This document shows positions 26,001 through 38,552 of a stretch of DNA of 64,000 bases, one piece after another; the stretch's first letter is position 1; each line of letters starts with the position of its first letter. Made by a program: the position numbers and the translations under genes. A model generated the notes under the pieces. That model ran no database searches. It was not told the origin of the DNA and worked only from the letters and a program-made list of their open reading frames with translations. The DNA is from Patiria pectinifera (lineage: Eukaryota > Echinodermata > Asteroidea > Valvatida > Asterinidae), in assembly GCA_029964075.1 (NCBI GenBank), contig CM057138.1:12704932-12768931 (forward strand). Reading direction: 5' to 3'.

Positions 26001-27520
26001 CAGCGATCGATAAACAGGCATTCACATCAAGACACTGTGAGAAAATTGAGTCTATTTAAATCATCATTAGACGTTGTGAACAAATAGGCCTAAAGAAGGT
26101 TTTTTTTTTTCTGCACAATGCACCTACATTATGTACATATCGTTGTGTGACATGGAAAAGGACATTAGCAGGCCAGGCACGCAAAAAGCACTTTTGGAGA
26201 TAATGGAGTTGAAAGTTTTTGTGCTGCCATTTCTTGATTAAAAATCACCGAAGGTTGAAATTTTATCAAAATATTACTTTGTGAAGGTATTTCAAGTTTT
26301 ATGCTAACGCCCTTTTACCGGGAACTTCCCAAGCCTTAAACACACACTTACATGTAAGCATCATGTTAAATCCATGTCCTTTTGCCGGGAACAACATTGG
26401 CTTTGCATGCCTACTCGAATGGGATGTTAGCGCGCTTCAAACTTTTTTGCTACATTAGAATGACATGCTAACGTCCTTTTGCCAAGCACAAATAATGAAA
26501 ATCCTCCTTCCATCTTTTGTTTACTGTTAATTATGTCAGAATGTCATAGCCCCTTGAGACAATAAGTACATGTACATCAAATGAAAGATATTTCCAAACT
26601 ATACCTATTGTTTGAAAAAAATCTGAATTTGACCTTTTGACCCATTTTTCGCCCATCCAACCTTCTTCCAGGCACCGGACGATTTGTAAGATACACATGT
26701 ACCCTAAAAATCCAACTCCTAAGATTTCACATGGCCACCCCCGATGACAACCTGGCACATACTGGTACACATTTTCTAACATCCTGCTGGATGGCATGTT
26801 AGATACAGATAAGCAACTGACATTAGTGACTCATGACTGTGCATGTGCTTGTACGTGTATATACTTGTCACTGTGAATGTGCTTTTATCAAAAGTGGTAA
26901 AAGTACAACTCTGTACTCTTCAAACTCGCTGCAATCAGGGGGAATTAACATGTGGTGAAATGTCTATTATGTATCCCACAGGGGATAAAACACTTTTCCA
27001 CAAGCCTCAACCACATAAAAAAAATTGGAACCCCTTTGTAATTTGACATATGACATAGGGCAATCCAATTGATACATCATGTAAAGAACACCAAGTAAAT
27101 GTATAGGCCTATGAGCCATTGAAAACCAACCAGGCAAGCACAACTGTATCAACCACACCCCTGGGCCCAATTTTACCTGGATCTGTCAATCGGGGAACCA
27201 CATAACCACACAATTCAGTATCTATCGGCTTGCATTGAATGGATAAATGCAATTAAAGTCACAATTCCTTGCCAACCCAGAAATCGAATAATATAGAAAA
27301 CACCGATACATTCGGCACATAATCGTGAAGAAAGCAGATTTTTTTACTATCTTGAACTTTCTGCTTAAATCGTGTAACGCCTCAACTATAAAATTACCCG
27401 GTACATGTACCGGTAGGCTCTCCATAATGACGTATTCATGCAGTTATGGTCAAAGACGGGATTTTTATTCCCCTATTTTGGAGCCAGTCCTGTGACAAAC
27501 ACGGTGAGTTGTCGCGGCAG
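17066..27520. other. Intron 2 sequence, no gene
   Basis: About 10 kb without a supported exon. ORFs are 60-119 residues and lack splice or homology support. Features noted: the 24-bp duplication at 17737-17784, palindromic word clusters (18530-18580, 20660-20695, 24590-24640), a short (AATG)n run at 24340-24361, a CpG-rich stretch at about 24860-25040, and a motif like GCTAACG..CCTTTTGCCGGGAAC recurring three times between 26300 and 26490. Confidence 0.5.
17737..17784. repeat. 24-bp tandem duplication
   Basis: CTTTTATCTGGAGATGCAG plus a few bases occurs twice in direct succession, second copy 17761-17784. Essentially identical, so recent. Confidence 0.8.
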
Positions 27521-27747
27521 TATCAACAAGATGAATCAAATCCAGTCTTGGCAATATTGACAGCACTACCCATGAAATTCAAAGCAAACATGTACATGTA
27601 CTGTACATTGTACATGCGTGTACAATGTACCTCAGGCACGTGCAAATACAGTGCGAGTGAGGTACATACATGTACCGGTACATGTATGATCAGAATTTCA
27701 TGGGTAGTGCCGCCAATATTTCCTGGGTTTGTTTCGTCTCGTCGATA
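27521..27747. repeat. Long-hairpin TIR element, copy 1
   Basis: Left arm begins TATCAACAAGATGAATCAAA; right arm is a diverged inverted copy ending near GTCGATA. Both arms contain GGCAATATTGACAGC-like sequence followed by a CTACCCATGAAAT-like sequence. A relative lies at 61250-61436. The loop is filled with ACATGTAC and TACCGGTA words. It lies 229 bp downstream of NOS1AP exon 2. Probably a MITE. Confidence 0.65.
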
Positions 27748-27975
27748 GCAACCTCACATGTGAAAGGCTGTATTTTGCAAGGGGAAAACAATCCAAATCC
27801 ACTAGTCTTGGACCATGGCTACTGTACATAATGACTAGACTCCAAATACCAGTACGCGTAGGGCTGCACTCCCAGCAGACGCATGTGGTAATTTTGTGCT
27901 GGTGCCATGCCGTCGGAGAACGCACAGCCCAAAACTCAATTACGAGCAGAACTCCAATAAGTAGAGGAAACTTAC

Positions 27976-28047
27976 CCGGATTCTCCGCATGGCGGTGACA
28001 ATCTCCATTCTGCTGCTCGGGCGTGGAACATCAAGCGTGCCGATATA
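27976..28047 (-). CDS. NOS1AP: NOS1AP coding exon 2 (PTB domain)
   Basis: Encodes 24 residues, [16 protein letters not shown] then VTAMRRIR, phase 0 on both sides. The acceptor is TCTCTCTGCAG directly before 28047 and the donor is a consensus GTAAGT at 27970-27975. It matches vertebrate NOS1AP (YVGSLDVPRPNSRVEI, then VAAMRRIR) with only conservative changes. It supplies residues 37-60 of the predicted protein, including the conserved YxG turn common at the start of PTB domains. Intron 1 (34.3 kb) precedes it and intron 2 (20 kb) follows. Too short to appear as an independent ORF; identified from the splice sites and the family alignment. Confidence 0.97.
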
Positions 28048-28050
28048 CTG

Positions 28051-29145
28051 CAGAGAGACGCAAATGAGGATGAGAAATTATCAACGACTAGCTGTCATCA
28101 GGGAACGTTCTTGATGAGTTCACCCAATAATTGCAAATCTGACAAACAATGTTAACCCTCACTGGATCCCTGGGCAGTTTCATAGCTTTGAGTCTTTCCG
28201 AATCCTTAAACATCTGCCACTGAGCGGGATCAACCAGGGCCACACTTTTAAAAGGCACGTGGGAACATTGGTACGGTAATTACCCGGAAACAACCTAACG
28301 AGAAAAACCTTACTCAATGTTTAAAAACACGACCGGTACCAAATACCCTCTGAAATTATTCTGCCTAAAATGATACATTCGGAGAGAAAAAAAAGTCAGT
28401 GAGGTTAGTTTTTTTAAAAGTGTGCTGACGGGCACACTTTTTATTTTCAAACATTTGACGATGAGACCACAACGTCACATACATGTACATGTAATACGTA
28501 CATGACACACTAACTTTCTGAATCAGAATAAGGTATTTCGAGAGTGCTGATTCCAGGAATTTTTTCATGAGAGAGTAAAATTCAAAATATAAAACAGCTA
28601 TTTCGAACAGTCCTGCTTAGACGCTTGCTTGCTATCCCATTTGGGGATGGCATACAGGGTGCAATCATTTTGACAAAATTTACGAGGACAAACACGTTCA
28701 TGTGAATGGAACGCACCCCTCGGTTTGGTTGTTTGACTTGGCTTGGTCTGCAGGGTTGGTACAATTAATGCACGGTACATTTGTACATGTACATGTACAT
28801 GCACATGTTTTATTTGGTTGGCTAGTTTGGCTGTGCTGGTCAAGTTATGTACTCGGACTTACATGTCTATCCGGTTCGTAAGTGTGACGTCAGTTCAGTA
28901 TAAACCACACCCATTGGCCATTAAGTAGCATTGGAACCATTGCAACCAGAAGCTACCTTAACGCAACTTGAGTGTTTATCCAATGGGCGCTACTATACAT
29001 ATTGAGTGGCTCAGTGTGGAATGGGAGGAATATTATTGCAAGGTAAAATCTGGAATTTTCCATTTCACGAGGCAAAGCCAAGTGAACTGGAAAAGTCCTA
29101 TTCCTACCATTTCACAATTTAAAGCCACTCAATATTTGTTTTATA
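28051..29145. other. Intron 1 sequence, nothing recognised
   Basis: Non-coding apart from ACATGTACATGT word clusters near 28480-28500 and 28770-28810. Confidence 0.55.
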
Positions 29146-29498
29146 TAACTGACATACATGTATACATGTAGATCCTTGTCATTTGATATTGGAATTTTTA
29201 TTTCAATACAAAATTGGTGAAAAATGTAATTTCTCTCTTCCTAACCACTCCTTCACAAAAATGTTTGAACCCAACGCTGTAGCACTGGCTCTTTGGAACA
29301 ATACGCGCTACGCGCAACGCGCACACCAGCATGCATTTGCACACAAATACAGTGCCAAGAATGATCCTAACTCAATAGTATTTCCCATCCCCCACGGGCG
29401 GATAGTACTTTTTGAGCCCCGGCGTGAATGGCAGTAATAACGAATGACACGTGATGTGAGTTCCACCAATCAAATGACAAGGATCAGTATGTCAGTTA
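29146..29498. mobile_element. MITE with ~40-bp TIRs
   Basis: The arms read TAACTGACATAC then GATCCTTGTCATTTGAT on the left, and the inverted counterpart at 29466-29498. The left arm carries an extra 13 bases (ATGTATACATGTA, 29158-29170) that the right arm lacks. The interior is CpG-rich (ACGCGCTACGCGCAACGCGC). No clear target duplication. ORF 29183-29437 within it is not a gene. Confidence 0.65.
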
Positions 29499-30191
29499 CA
29501 TAATAATCATTGGTGCACGCGTGTATGACTTACTAACGAACCGGATAATTTACCAAATCACAGCACATGCAACTCATCAGTCCTTTAAGAATGACAGTAC
29601 TAAGGTTAAGGTTCACAAACTCGGTCAAAGATCAGGAACATCCCTAGTCAGTATATGACACTGTGAGTCAACATACCCAGAGGAAACCTCTGGCATGACA
29701 CAGACATCACTAGCCAGTCAGAAGGAACTTTCAAGGGGGAAGGGGGGGTGTAGTGACTCAACGATGATCTAGCAAATGCAATTACCGGTAACTGTAGATC
29801 TTGAGAACATGTAACGTTCATGAATGAGAAACACCCAACATGTACATGACTGGCCAACTAGCTTCAATATAGAGAATAACAAAATACATGTATTGTGGCC
29901 AGCGACAGTATCGTAGCATACATAAATGTACATGTAACTCGGACCATATTCTACATGTGTACATGAACATGTACATTGCTTTTTAGTTACCGGTAGCTCC
30001 CAGACTCATTTCTTGAAACTCAATGGTTCTTAGGTCTGGAGTGCTGAACGGTAAAACATACATAATTACATGTACCATACCTGTATCTTGTACATTTTAC
30101 ATCAACAAAGGCTCACGGTCTGTCTTGCTGATCCGTACCCTCCAAGGCATGAACATGTACATATGTTCCGATTTTTAGCCCAAACACTTAC

Positions 30192-30323
30192 GTAAATCAT
30201 CTCAGATTGGGTTGTCCAGAGGTCGTTCTGCCTCATGCTGGCCATCAGCTCGCGGTTAGACGAAGACGAAGACCGCCTCCCTGGGCCAAAGTTGGACTTG
30301 CGCGCATCCACTATGACCGACAT
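30192..30323 (-). CDS. Unrecognised exon-like ORF, possible alternative first exon
   Basis: Encodes 44 residues from ATG (MSVIVDARKSNFGPG, a serine run, then LWTTQSEMIY) and ends exactly at a consensus donor GTAAGT (30186-30191) in phase 0. I do not recognise the peptide. NOS1AP exon 2, 2.1 kb downstream on the same strand, begins in phase 0 after a good acceptor, so splicing 30192 to 28047 would give a NOS1AP isoform with a different N-terminus in place of exon 1. An in-frame upstream ATG extends the ORF to 30377. A possible acceptor (CACTCTCAG before 30339) also exists, but used as a cassette between exons 1 and 2 it would shift the frame. It could instead belong to an unrelated nested gene or be chance. 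Confidence 0.45.
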
Positions 30324-30339
30324 CCTCGATAAACCAGTC

Positions 30340-30630
30340 CTGAGAGTGGTGGAGTGGTTTGGAGACTTGTCTCGCACACAGAGAGTAACAGGTTCAAATC
30401 CTTGACAGTGGGACGCAATACAAATGTCTGCTCTTTTAAACTGGGAACTCGAAGGTCATCCGAGTTGAATGCTCATGAACATTGCTACCACCAGTAGTGT
30501 GGTGTTGGTTCAAATTCAAGGTCGTTTACAACTAGAAAAATGAAAAACGGCTGCAAAGGGTATAAGGCTTGCCCTTCAATCAGTGGGTTCTGGTTCAAGT
30601 CTTGGCAGCTGGATACAACTTATTTATGGG
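30340..30630 (+). repeat. tRNA-like SINE remnant
   Basis: Sequence like an RNA polymerase III A box (TGGTGGAGTGGTTTGGAGA, about 30345-30363) is followed by a B box (GGTTCAAATCC, 30392-30402). Two more B-box-like words occur at about 30508 and 30592. It has the look of one or more decayed tRNA-derived SINE heads. The antisense strand of the A-box part supplies the possible acceptor of the exon-like ORF at 30192-30323. Confidence 0.45.
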
Positions 30631-33098
30631 TTTCGATAAGAGAGCTGCGAATACAAAGAATGCTAAACTGTGTCAACTTGGAACAGTTCTGATGCAGATT
30701 TTTGTTTGGAAAACTGTGTTCCCAAGGTTGAGGGTTACTGACTCTATTACAGTCTGCAAAAAGATTATTCAACCGATCAAGGTGAAGATACAATACAGTT
30801 GGAAAAAAATTGAAAGGAGAACCTAGGTGACACTGGTAGCTTTCAGACTCATCAATTAAACTCAAGGCACATTTTGCTTAACTGGTTATTTTTGTTTCAC
30901 AAATTGGATACTTCCATGGCAGACAACATGATCCACGCCAGGCAACATGATCAGTGCCTGTGCATCATTTAACATAACAGCTGCCAGTGGGTTATGGAAT
31001 GTTGAAGAGCATCCAATACTCATACAACAATGAAACGTACCACGGTGATGAGTTGGTGTATAAGGCAAATGATGGACCCTAGTAGGTTTGTGCACGGAAT
31101 TCCTCAGTATTTCACTTGAAAAGAACAAGAAGGAATACGGCAGATGCAGCATTCAGAGCAGTTGAAACCAGCATCCAACTTTCAAAAGCACATCTGACAC
31201 AAACGCATAATGTATACATCTAACATTACAGGAAAATTGTTCAATTTGTGAAACCCACCGAGCTAACACGGAAGGATTTCACAATCATCCACAATCATAC
31301 ACACGTTAAGCTTTTGCAGCACAAACTACTCTCAATGTCACGGACGATTACTGGAAGAGCACGGGCAATCATTCATGGCAGTTCTGGTATTTCACATATT
31401 TATCCCTCTTCATCGATAGAGAACTCTCTGAAGATATGTACATGTACACGTAGAACTAAGGCACAGTACGCTAGGAGTGGGATGCCAGCTCACACATGGG
31501 TTGCAACATTACACCAAATTTACACTTTCCCTTCCAGGGGTCCGGCTGTAAGCTTCTATTCCACCCCGGTCCCTCGCTGGTAACATCTGATTGGTTCAGA
31601 CAGCGAGATGTCAAGCCCTTGTGGAGTCTTTAATGATGTCCGATGTTTTCATTCCTAGAGATGTGAAGCAGACTTGGTGCACGGCGCACAGATAAACTCA
31701 CATCTGTTACAAAAGCAGATGGCATAGAGTTGCCTTCACAAACGCTGACGCACATGTACCGTGGGCAAACGGATGTTTGTGTCACTTGTAATGACTTAAT
31801 CAACTGTGTCAAGGCACCCAAACTAACAGCATACTTGTACGTGTACAATGTACATGTACATGTACGTCTGTGATGTGGCATCAAATAAGGCAATCTTCAA
31901 ATCAGGACGAAACCGGGAAGGCCAATTCAGCTGCAACTTTCCAAAGCGGTATATAATTCACAACTAGGTACTCATGACACAGGGCCGATGACATCACTTT
32001 TTAGAGGAGCTTAACATCTCCACGCCCGAAATTCACAGCCACCATTCCTAAAACCCGGTTGTTCTGAGGCGGACAAAAAAAAAACGTGACTCGTTCCCCC
32101 TGAACAACCTCACAAGTTTCTAAGTTCCATGTGTCGGCAGGAAAAGCTCTATCAACTTGGAAGTGTTGGGGGAGAGGGAGATGAAGTCAGAATCTGACCT
32201 GCTCATTTAGACTATTCCACTTTGGTTTGGTTCCAATCACAAAGGAAACGGAGGGCAGGGTTAGACTAGCTTGCAGGGTCCAGGGCTACCCGATGAAATC
32301 ATTTCCCGCCTAAGCAGAGCCCTGGGACATGAATTTCCTTGAATGTACATGTCAAGCACTTGTTCAGACAAAGGACTCGCAGAAGTAGTGTTTTTGGTTA
32401 ATGCACATCTGTACTTTTAAATACCCCCTTTTTCAGGCCCTATTGCTCCCTGTCAACTGTTTTTCGCATTTTTGTTTTCATTTCCATTTCACTCCCTATT
32501 CCCAACACCTTTTCCTGCTTTTTTGTTCACACTTTAATCATTAACGTCTTGTCCTTGTTTTGTTTTTTTGACAGTGATTAACTTTCAAAGTGCAAGGGCA
32601 GCCAGTCATTTTCAAAGTTTAGACCCAAGTTGAATCATGGACGAGATTGTCAAATTAAATAGTTTAAAAATTGGATGAGAGGTCTGAAGATGTACTGCTT
32701 TCCATTCTGATGTCTTTCTCTCAGATTGAACAAATCTGATTTCAGACAAAAATCTGAAATACACTCAACCAAAAAAGAAAGTTTCCCCCGCCTTCAAATA
32801 CTTGTTTTGGGTAACTCCAATACTACTGAACACCTCACTCAAATAACAACTAACCAGTACATACATGTACATTCCGTAGCAATCCAGCCATGCTCTTTAT
32901 TTGGTTCAAAGCAGCGATAATGTGTAGAAAATCATGCAATTTACGACAAATGATACCAAAAACAGTTACACTTTTGTATACGTGCAAGTTGTGGTTCACA
33001 CTCACCTTGCACGTACAAAAGCACTTGCAACTTTTTGGGGGGTACCATTTGTCATACAGGTACATGTAACTTGCATAATTTTGTACACATTACCATTG
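30631..33098. other. Intron 1 sequence, nothing recognised
   Basis: No supported exon. ORFs at 31248-31583 (plus) and 31630-31893 (minus) lack homology or splice signals that would make me call them. Confidence 0.5.
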
Positions 33099-33874
33099 TT
33101 TTGGGCCAGGGGGGGGCGGAAGGGGTCTGGGTTTCAGACCAAAAATTCGCTGACTATTCTCTTTGGATACATTCCATTTTTAAAAGAGGTGAGCGTTGTT
33201 TTTAAAAAAAAAGGAAACCATTTTTAACGTTGAAATGCTCTCTCTATCAGCATTGAAAACATGACAGCATAGGTTCAACGAGTAATTCCAATTGATACGA
33301 TTGCTAAATTTATATAAAAATGCGTAAAAACATTAGTGAACATTTGTCATTGATTTATGCCAGGATCAACGTGCTTAACTGCTTTGAATGTGTCTAGGTG
33401 GGAAATTCATTACAAAATGTCTCCCCTGAAACGGGTACAAATATCGACATAATTTGTAAAATTGTATCGTTCATCCTCTGATTTTTTTCTCTGATCGTAA
33501 TTTTTAAGGATCGATCTTTTGTTCCTTGAAGTTTCACAAAAATCGCTCCGTACATCCTCTAGATATTTGACAGTTTTTTCCAGGGTTTGTTTGAGAAAAT
33601 GGTTTCTGCCATTTACTCAGCGCTGCACCGGCACGCGCACAAGATGTTGATGTATACGTACGTGACCCCTCGCGAGCACTCGGTTCCGTGTAACAATACG
33701 TGGAGCCCCACGGAATCGTCTGCGCTGCACACGTACACAAGTATTGGTTGGTTTGTGCACGGAGCTACGTGCGTTAACGACAGAGCTTCGAACTGCCAAC
33801 GTCGCGAGGGGGAAATGAGATCAATTTCAACGTAGAGGGCGTTACCCCTTCCGCCCCCCCCCCCTGTTTTGGGC
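33099..33874. mobile_element. hAT-like non-autonomous element, 760 bp
   Basis: The element is 33107-33866. Its ends are CAGGGGGGGGCGGAAGGGGT and the inverted counterpart CCCCTTCCGCC...CTG, flanked by the perfect 8-bp duplication TTTTGGGC (33099-33106, 33867-33874). CAGGG ends with 8-bp duplications place it in hAT. The CpG-rich ORFs at 33534-33835 lie inside it and are not host genes. Confidence 0.85.
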
Positions 33875-34286
33875 CAAACAAAGAGTCTATAGCCGGATTG
33901 CTAAGGAATTTCTGTACTGATCAGTCGTAATTTGACCAAGATGTGCCCAGTAGTTTTTGAGTTAGACACAAAAGCATTAAGGGGGGTCTTTCTTTTTTGG
34001 TCAAGTGTATTTTTTTGGCCTGTTGAATAACCATCCAGTCTCTGATGACTTAAAAGCTATGCCAGATATTCAAATATGGGTTGTTGAATATTCAATTGCT
34101 TTTATTGGGGAGTATGTCAATAAAATACACTTTTATTTAATAAAACAGAGAGAGACAAAACCAAATGTTCAATATTAGACTTCATTTAACAGTTTATTTG
34201 TTGCAAAACCAGTTCAAGTCTTTTCTTGATAATAACAGTATTGATTAATTACTTGTATTTTCGTTATTGTTCATTTTGCTCATTAT

Positions 34287-34731
34287 GAGTGCGTTCGATT
34301 ACTTCCCCCTTGCTAACTTGTGAAAGTGCGACAGCATTCGATTTACCTCTCACGTGACTTCTCGCGCTTACTCGAGCCTGGCCCAAGTAACCGACTCGCC
34401 GAGCCGGTTACTTGGGTAAGTATCCCATAATGCCATGCAATAAACATGGCTGCCAACGTGACGTCCAGCGGATGCCTCAGGCTGTGTCCGAAACGGGCTT
34501 CCAGAGCTACGGCTACGGGTCTATTGTCAGCGTTTCAATGGGCGTGAACCTTAGACCTAGCTCTAGACAGTTGATTCGGATGAAGGTGTGTCATGTCAAA
34601 GTTCAACTTTCCAGCTCTACCTGCACGAAACTTTACCCGAAACCGTTCGTTTAGTTAGCTCCACTGCGCATGTCTGTCATCACGCGAGGAGCCAGGCGCG
34701 AGTAAGCTGGGGGAAGTAATTGAACACACTC
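34287..34731. mobile_element. MITE with GAGTGYGTTC termini, 445 bp
   Basis: Left end GAGTGCGTTCGATTACTTCC, right end the near complement (one or two differences). An inner inverted pair CTCGCGCTTACTCG / CGCGAGTAAGC and a central hairpin CCCAAGTAACCG..CGGTTACTTGGG (34381-34416) add further folding. No clear target duplication. hAT-like by appearance, but not proven. Confidence 0.65.
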
Positions 34732-35593
34732 AAAAATAACATTTGGTATGTACCGCACCTGTATCCAGGTCAAAAATCCATGTGTCTGTCATGTGTTTAG
34801 AGTGAAAATCAATTGTTCGAAAAGCAAGGCACATGCATGTGTCTGTATTGCGCAGAGCACTTTCTGTATTGCGCTATCCGTTAATAATTTATACACTTCA
34901 TGTAGCAATTCAAACGGATGACACATACATTGTACAATGGGATTTGTTGCCCACAACTTAAAGGAACAAATGTAGTGGTGGGGTAAAAAAAATATGGTTA
35001 GGTTTAAAACAAAGCAGTTTTAATCTGATTGAAACAAACTAGGTCCTGCTTCGATTTTGATTTTAAAATACAAATGTACTCCATAAATGGGATATTCACA
35101 CCCCTTGTATTTCATTGAGAAGTTCTTTGCAATGTCTATTTCATAAAATGTTTACTTTGTCAAAACTCATCCAAATTTGATTGAGCCTTGATTCTTCTAC
35201 TCGTAAAACATGCTAGAGTTGTGTTCTCTGAGCTTTTACGGTTGTCAATAGTGCAGGGAAATATGTACGCATGGATTTACAGAGTACGCATCACAGATAC
35301 ACAAACGTAATACACACATATCGACAACGGACACATGGATTTTCGGCCTAATCCTCAATCTTGTTCATCAAATATAAATATTTTCCAACAATTTCAAAAC
35401 TGAATGTTAAAATTATTTGCAGATACATTGTACGTATACATGTACATGTACAGATCTCCGAAAACAGTGTTACATGTATAGTCGAGTCCATCACAAGTCC
35501 TAACAGGCCCATTACAAGTCCTTCAGTCTCAAGCTACATGCACAGTACAGTGCAACACATGTACATGTACTCAAATGAATTGTAACAAAAGTA
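34732..35593. other. Intron 1 sequence, nothing recognised
   Basis: AT-rich non-coding sequence with a few ACATGTAC words near 35430-35450 and 35560. Confidence 0.55.
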
Positions 35594-36130
35594 TTAAAGG
35601 GAATGTACAACATTTGCTTTTGCTGCAATTTTCAGAAATAAATGGATTTGGAGGATGTTATAGTTATAGTGAGTATGTTATAGCAAAAATATTGTTAAAC
35701 TGACTTGTTTCACGTTTTAGGGTTGTAGATGCTGGAAAAAACAAGAAAACCAATCATGTTCTTGTAGTCTGGTTCCCTGACTCCACTTAAGATGAAACGG
35801 AGCAAATTACAGACTTTGGGGAATTGTAAGTTCATAGAATCGGTCTAGCTGGCTTGTACCCCTTTTACAGGTGTGTAATCAACTGCAAAGAAAATGCGGA
35901 ATGACTAAATATAAAAAATTAGGAGCAGTTTTTGAAAAAAGCCAGTTTTCTCCAACGCTGGCCGACCAGCGTTGGAAAAATACAGTTTTTCTTGAAAATG
36001 TCAGCACACCAGGAGCCACGATTTTACAGGATGCTTCAGACTGTCATTCGTTAACAATCCAGTAAGGTATTTCGTGATAATTTGATCATTTCATTTTTTG
36101 ATGTTTGCAAATGTTGTATCTTCCCTTTAA
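35594..36130 (+). mobile_element. TTAA MITE copy 3 (reference-like copy)
   Basis: The element is 35598-36126 (529 bp), flanked by TTAA (35594-35597, 36127-36130). Ends are AGGGAATGTACAACATTTGC and inverted. The central hairpin CCAACGCTGG CCGA CCAGCGTTGG (35952-35975) is perfect here. It appears intact at both ends and without large insertions, so it is a useful reference for the family. Confidence 0.88.
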
Positions 36131-37927
36131 GTAACCATACTCTGTTCTTGTTCATTATCATTTACTTGTGTTAGCACTTGTGTTGAACTTTTGCCCCAAC
36201 TTGAGATGGACTTGACTATTTAAGCACTGCAAGTAGGCCTATTAATGTTTTTTTTCTTGAGTTTCAAAATACATATTGTCTCCAGCATTACATATTTGTA
36301 CAATGTACCCTCCAAACTCGCTTCAATAACTCAGAAGTCTTCAACATAATGTCCAAACTTAATGGAAATACGCGTGTACACTCTACACTTTGGTCTCATC
36401 TTACAGGATATCTTTCCTAAGGCAGGTCATATGGAGCCATTGAGCAATAACCCTAACAACTTGTGGGTCTTAAATCTCCTTTATTAAAGTCTGAGGTTTA
36501 AAAAGCCCTCAATAAATTTACACAAAAGTTTTGGCAATTGAAATTTAAGTTGCGTTCACCATGCTCTTATACAAATTTGTTGTGGTTTTTTTTTCCATTT
36601 AACATTATAATTGTCCATATTAATTATAATTTATTTTTTTTGGACGTTTGCAACCCTCTATGAAGCTCTTTTCTGTTTTGGGCACAAACAGATCCACTTT
36701 GCTAGCAGACTTACTCCCGGTCTGAACTCGGCAATACTGAAGGTGGGGTGGGAACCAGTCCATGAGAACGGATTATTGTCTGCCAGCCATTACTTCAAAA
36801 CTGTAATTAATACAGCTAATGATTAATCATGGACCAATTTTTCTTCTTCTTTTTTTGATCAATGTCTTATTCAAAAGAGAACTTACTTTAATTGCATTGC
36901 TACATGTAGGAAACAAACCTTTAGAAAAGGAATCTATTTTTCCAGATGAAATTCAAAAATAGCAAGGGGAACGCTTCTTTAACATGCATCCTCAGTTTTT
37001 CTCTGTTACTCCATTGTACTCATATGTACAGACCAGCAACATACCGGTATACTGACACTGTATTTGTAATTTAGAAGTACTGGTATGGCACATTTATTTT
37101 TTACTGACTTGGACCAGAGCTTTACATCAACCATTCAATCTGATCAGATTGGGGCGGGGGATCTGAGGGGACTTGGTCAAGTCTAGGTCACTGCAGCCCA
37201 CATTTTCCCCTCTAGATCTCCCCCTTCTCTGCAAGTCTGAGTTATGATCAGGAAGTGACTGATATCCGTTGCCACCATGACCAGGCTAGGATTCTAAGTG
37301 GCAACTGTCAAATACACGGGAATGTCTCTGAAGGTTAACAGTACACTTACCGGTAAAAGTTACAATTTCACCAAGAGGCCTTTAAACTCATATATATCCT
37401 TCCCTTGCCTCAGCATACAGTATGTCTCATGGTCCCTACAGCATTAAAATTATCCTGACAATGTGAATTTCACACTTTTCTTCCTTCCTTAAGGGAATTA
37501 ATTTTCATTTTTACAAACTGTGAACAACTAACTTTCCCCACATTTGGAAATCATTTACCACCTTTTCACACAAGTGGGAAACTGTTTTCACCCCTTTTCA
37601 CACAAGACGGAAACATTTCACACCTTTTCACACAAGTGGGAAACATTTTTACAAAATGGGAAGTGCAGGTGCAAATGCAAATGCTAATTCCTTCAACAAA
37701 TTTCCCATTCCTTTCGCAGTGTTAACCTTCAATTGCAATGTACCTGTACTGGCACTGTACAGTATCGACTCTGATCTGGGGCTTGTTCACGGTCCTTACA
37801 TTGTACATGATCAATTTATTTATTTACAGTACGCTTACAGTTACAGTACAATCTTTATAACTATATTATTCACAAATCCCCCCCCCCCCCCCAAAAAAAA
37901 AATGTCACAGTACAAACAGATACATCA
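36131..37927. other. Intron 1 sequence, no gene
   Basis: Non-coding. Includes the tandem repeat at 37561-37650 and a C run near 37879-37893. Confidence 0.55.
37561..37650. repeat. ~30-bp tandem repeat, three copies
   Basis: Unit CCTTTTCACACAAGTGGGAA plus about ten bases starts at 37561, 37593 and 37623, with minor differences between copies. Confidence 0.8.
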
Positions 37928-38294
37928 TTCCATCTGATATAAAAAGTAAGTAAAGTCTGTCATGAGCCAATGTGGCCCACCAGGCTGGCATTTATCTCTG
38001 GTTTCAGTAGCGAGAAACAGCTGAGAATATTTCTACTCCTCCTGGATGGGATGCTTCAGGTACATTGTACAATGTACCGGTAGTCCATCGCAGGTTACTC
38101 CCTAGCTAATGTCAGTACATGTACCCATTTATTATACTTCTGGGTGAGGAGAGTGTGGGTGAAGTGGCTGGCCCAAGGACACAACATAAATGTATGACCA
38201 GCAGCTGGATTCGAACCCCTGACCCTCTGATCATGAGTCACGTACCCCAACCACTATACATGTAGGCCACACTCCCTACACTTCCATCTGATAT
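37928..38294 (-). mobile_element. tRNA-derived SINE, 341 bp
   Basis: The element is 37941-38281 on the minus strand, inside a perfect 13-bp duplication TTCCATCTGATAT (37928-37940, 38282-38294). Its 5' head has A-box-like GTGGCCTACA..TAGTGG and B box GGTTCGAATCC. The body contains TGTCCTTGGGCCAGCCACTT and a CCCAGAAGTA..AAATGGGTAC module that is also in the SINE at 55647. Mobilised by LINE machinery; transcribed by RNA polymerase III when active. Confidence 0.88.
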
Positions 38295-38552
38295 GCTATG
38301 AATTGTGCAGAAATTACACTACATGTACCACCAGTATAATTACGGTGTACTTCAAATAATAACACACTTGAAATTAAGTATGTTTTTTACACACATTTGT
38401 ACATGAAGATACTACACAACAGACCTCTATCATTAAGTAATAATAATAATAATAATAATAAAATTGCATTTTTTATTATGCGCATATAAACCATAAAATT
38501 ACAAAATTTGAACAGTAGCTAAAAAATTAAAAATACAAATTCGAATTAAACA

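Noticed and set aside
30345-30410. A functional tRNA gene
   Set aside because: A and B boxes are present, but the arms do not fold into a convincing cloverleaf and further B-box-like words follow, so a SINE remnant is more likely.
31248-31893. ORFs of 111 and 87 residues as genes
   Set aside because: No recognisable domain, unsupported splice sites and base composition like surrounding intron.
33534-33835. CpG-rich overlapping ORFs as a gene or CpG-island promoter
   Set aside because: They lie wholly inside the hAT-like element 33107-33866.
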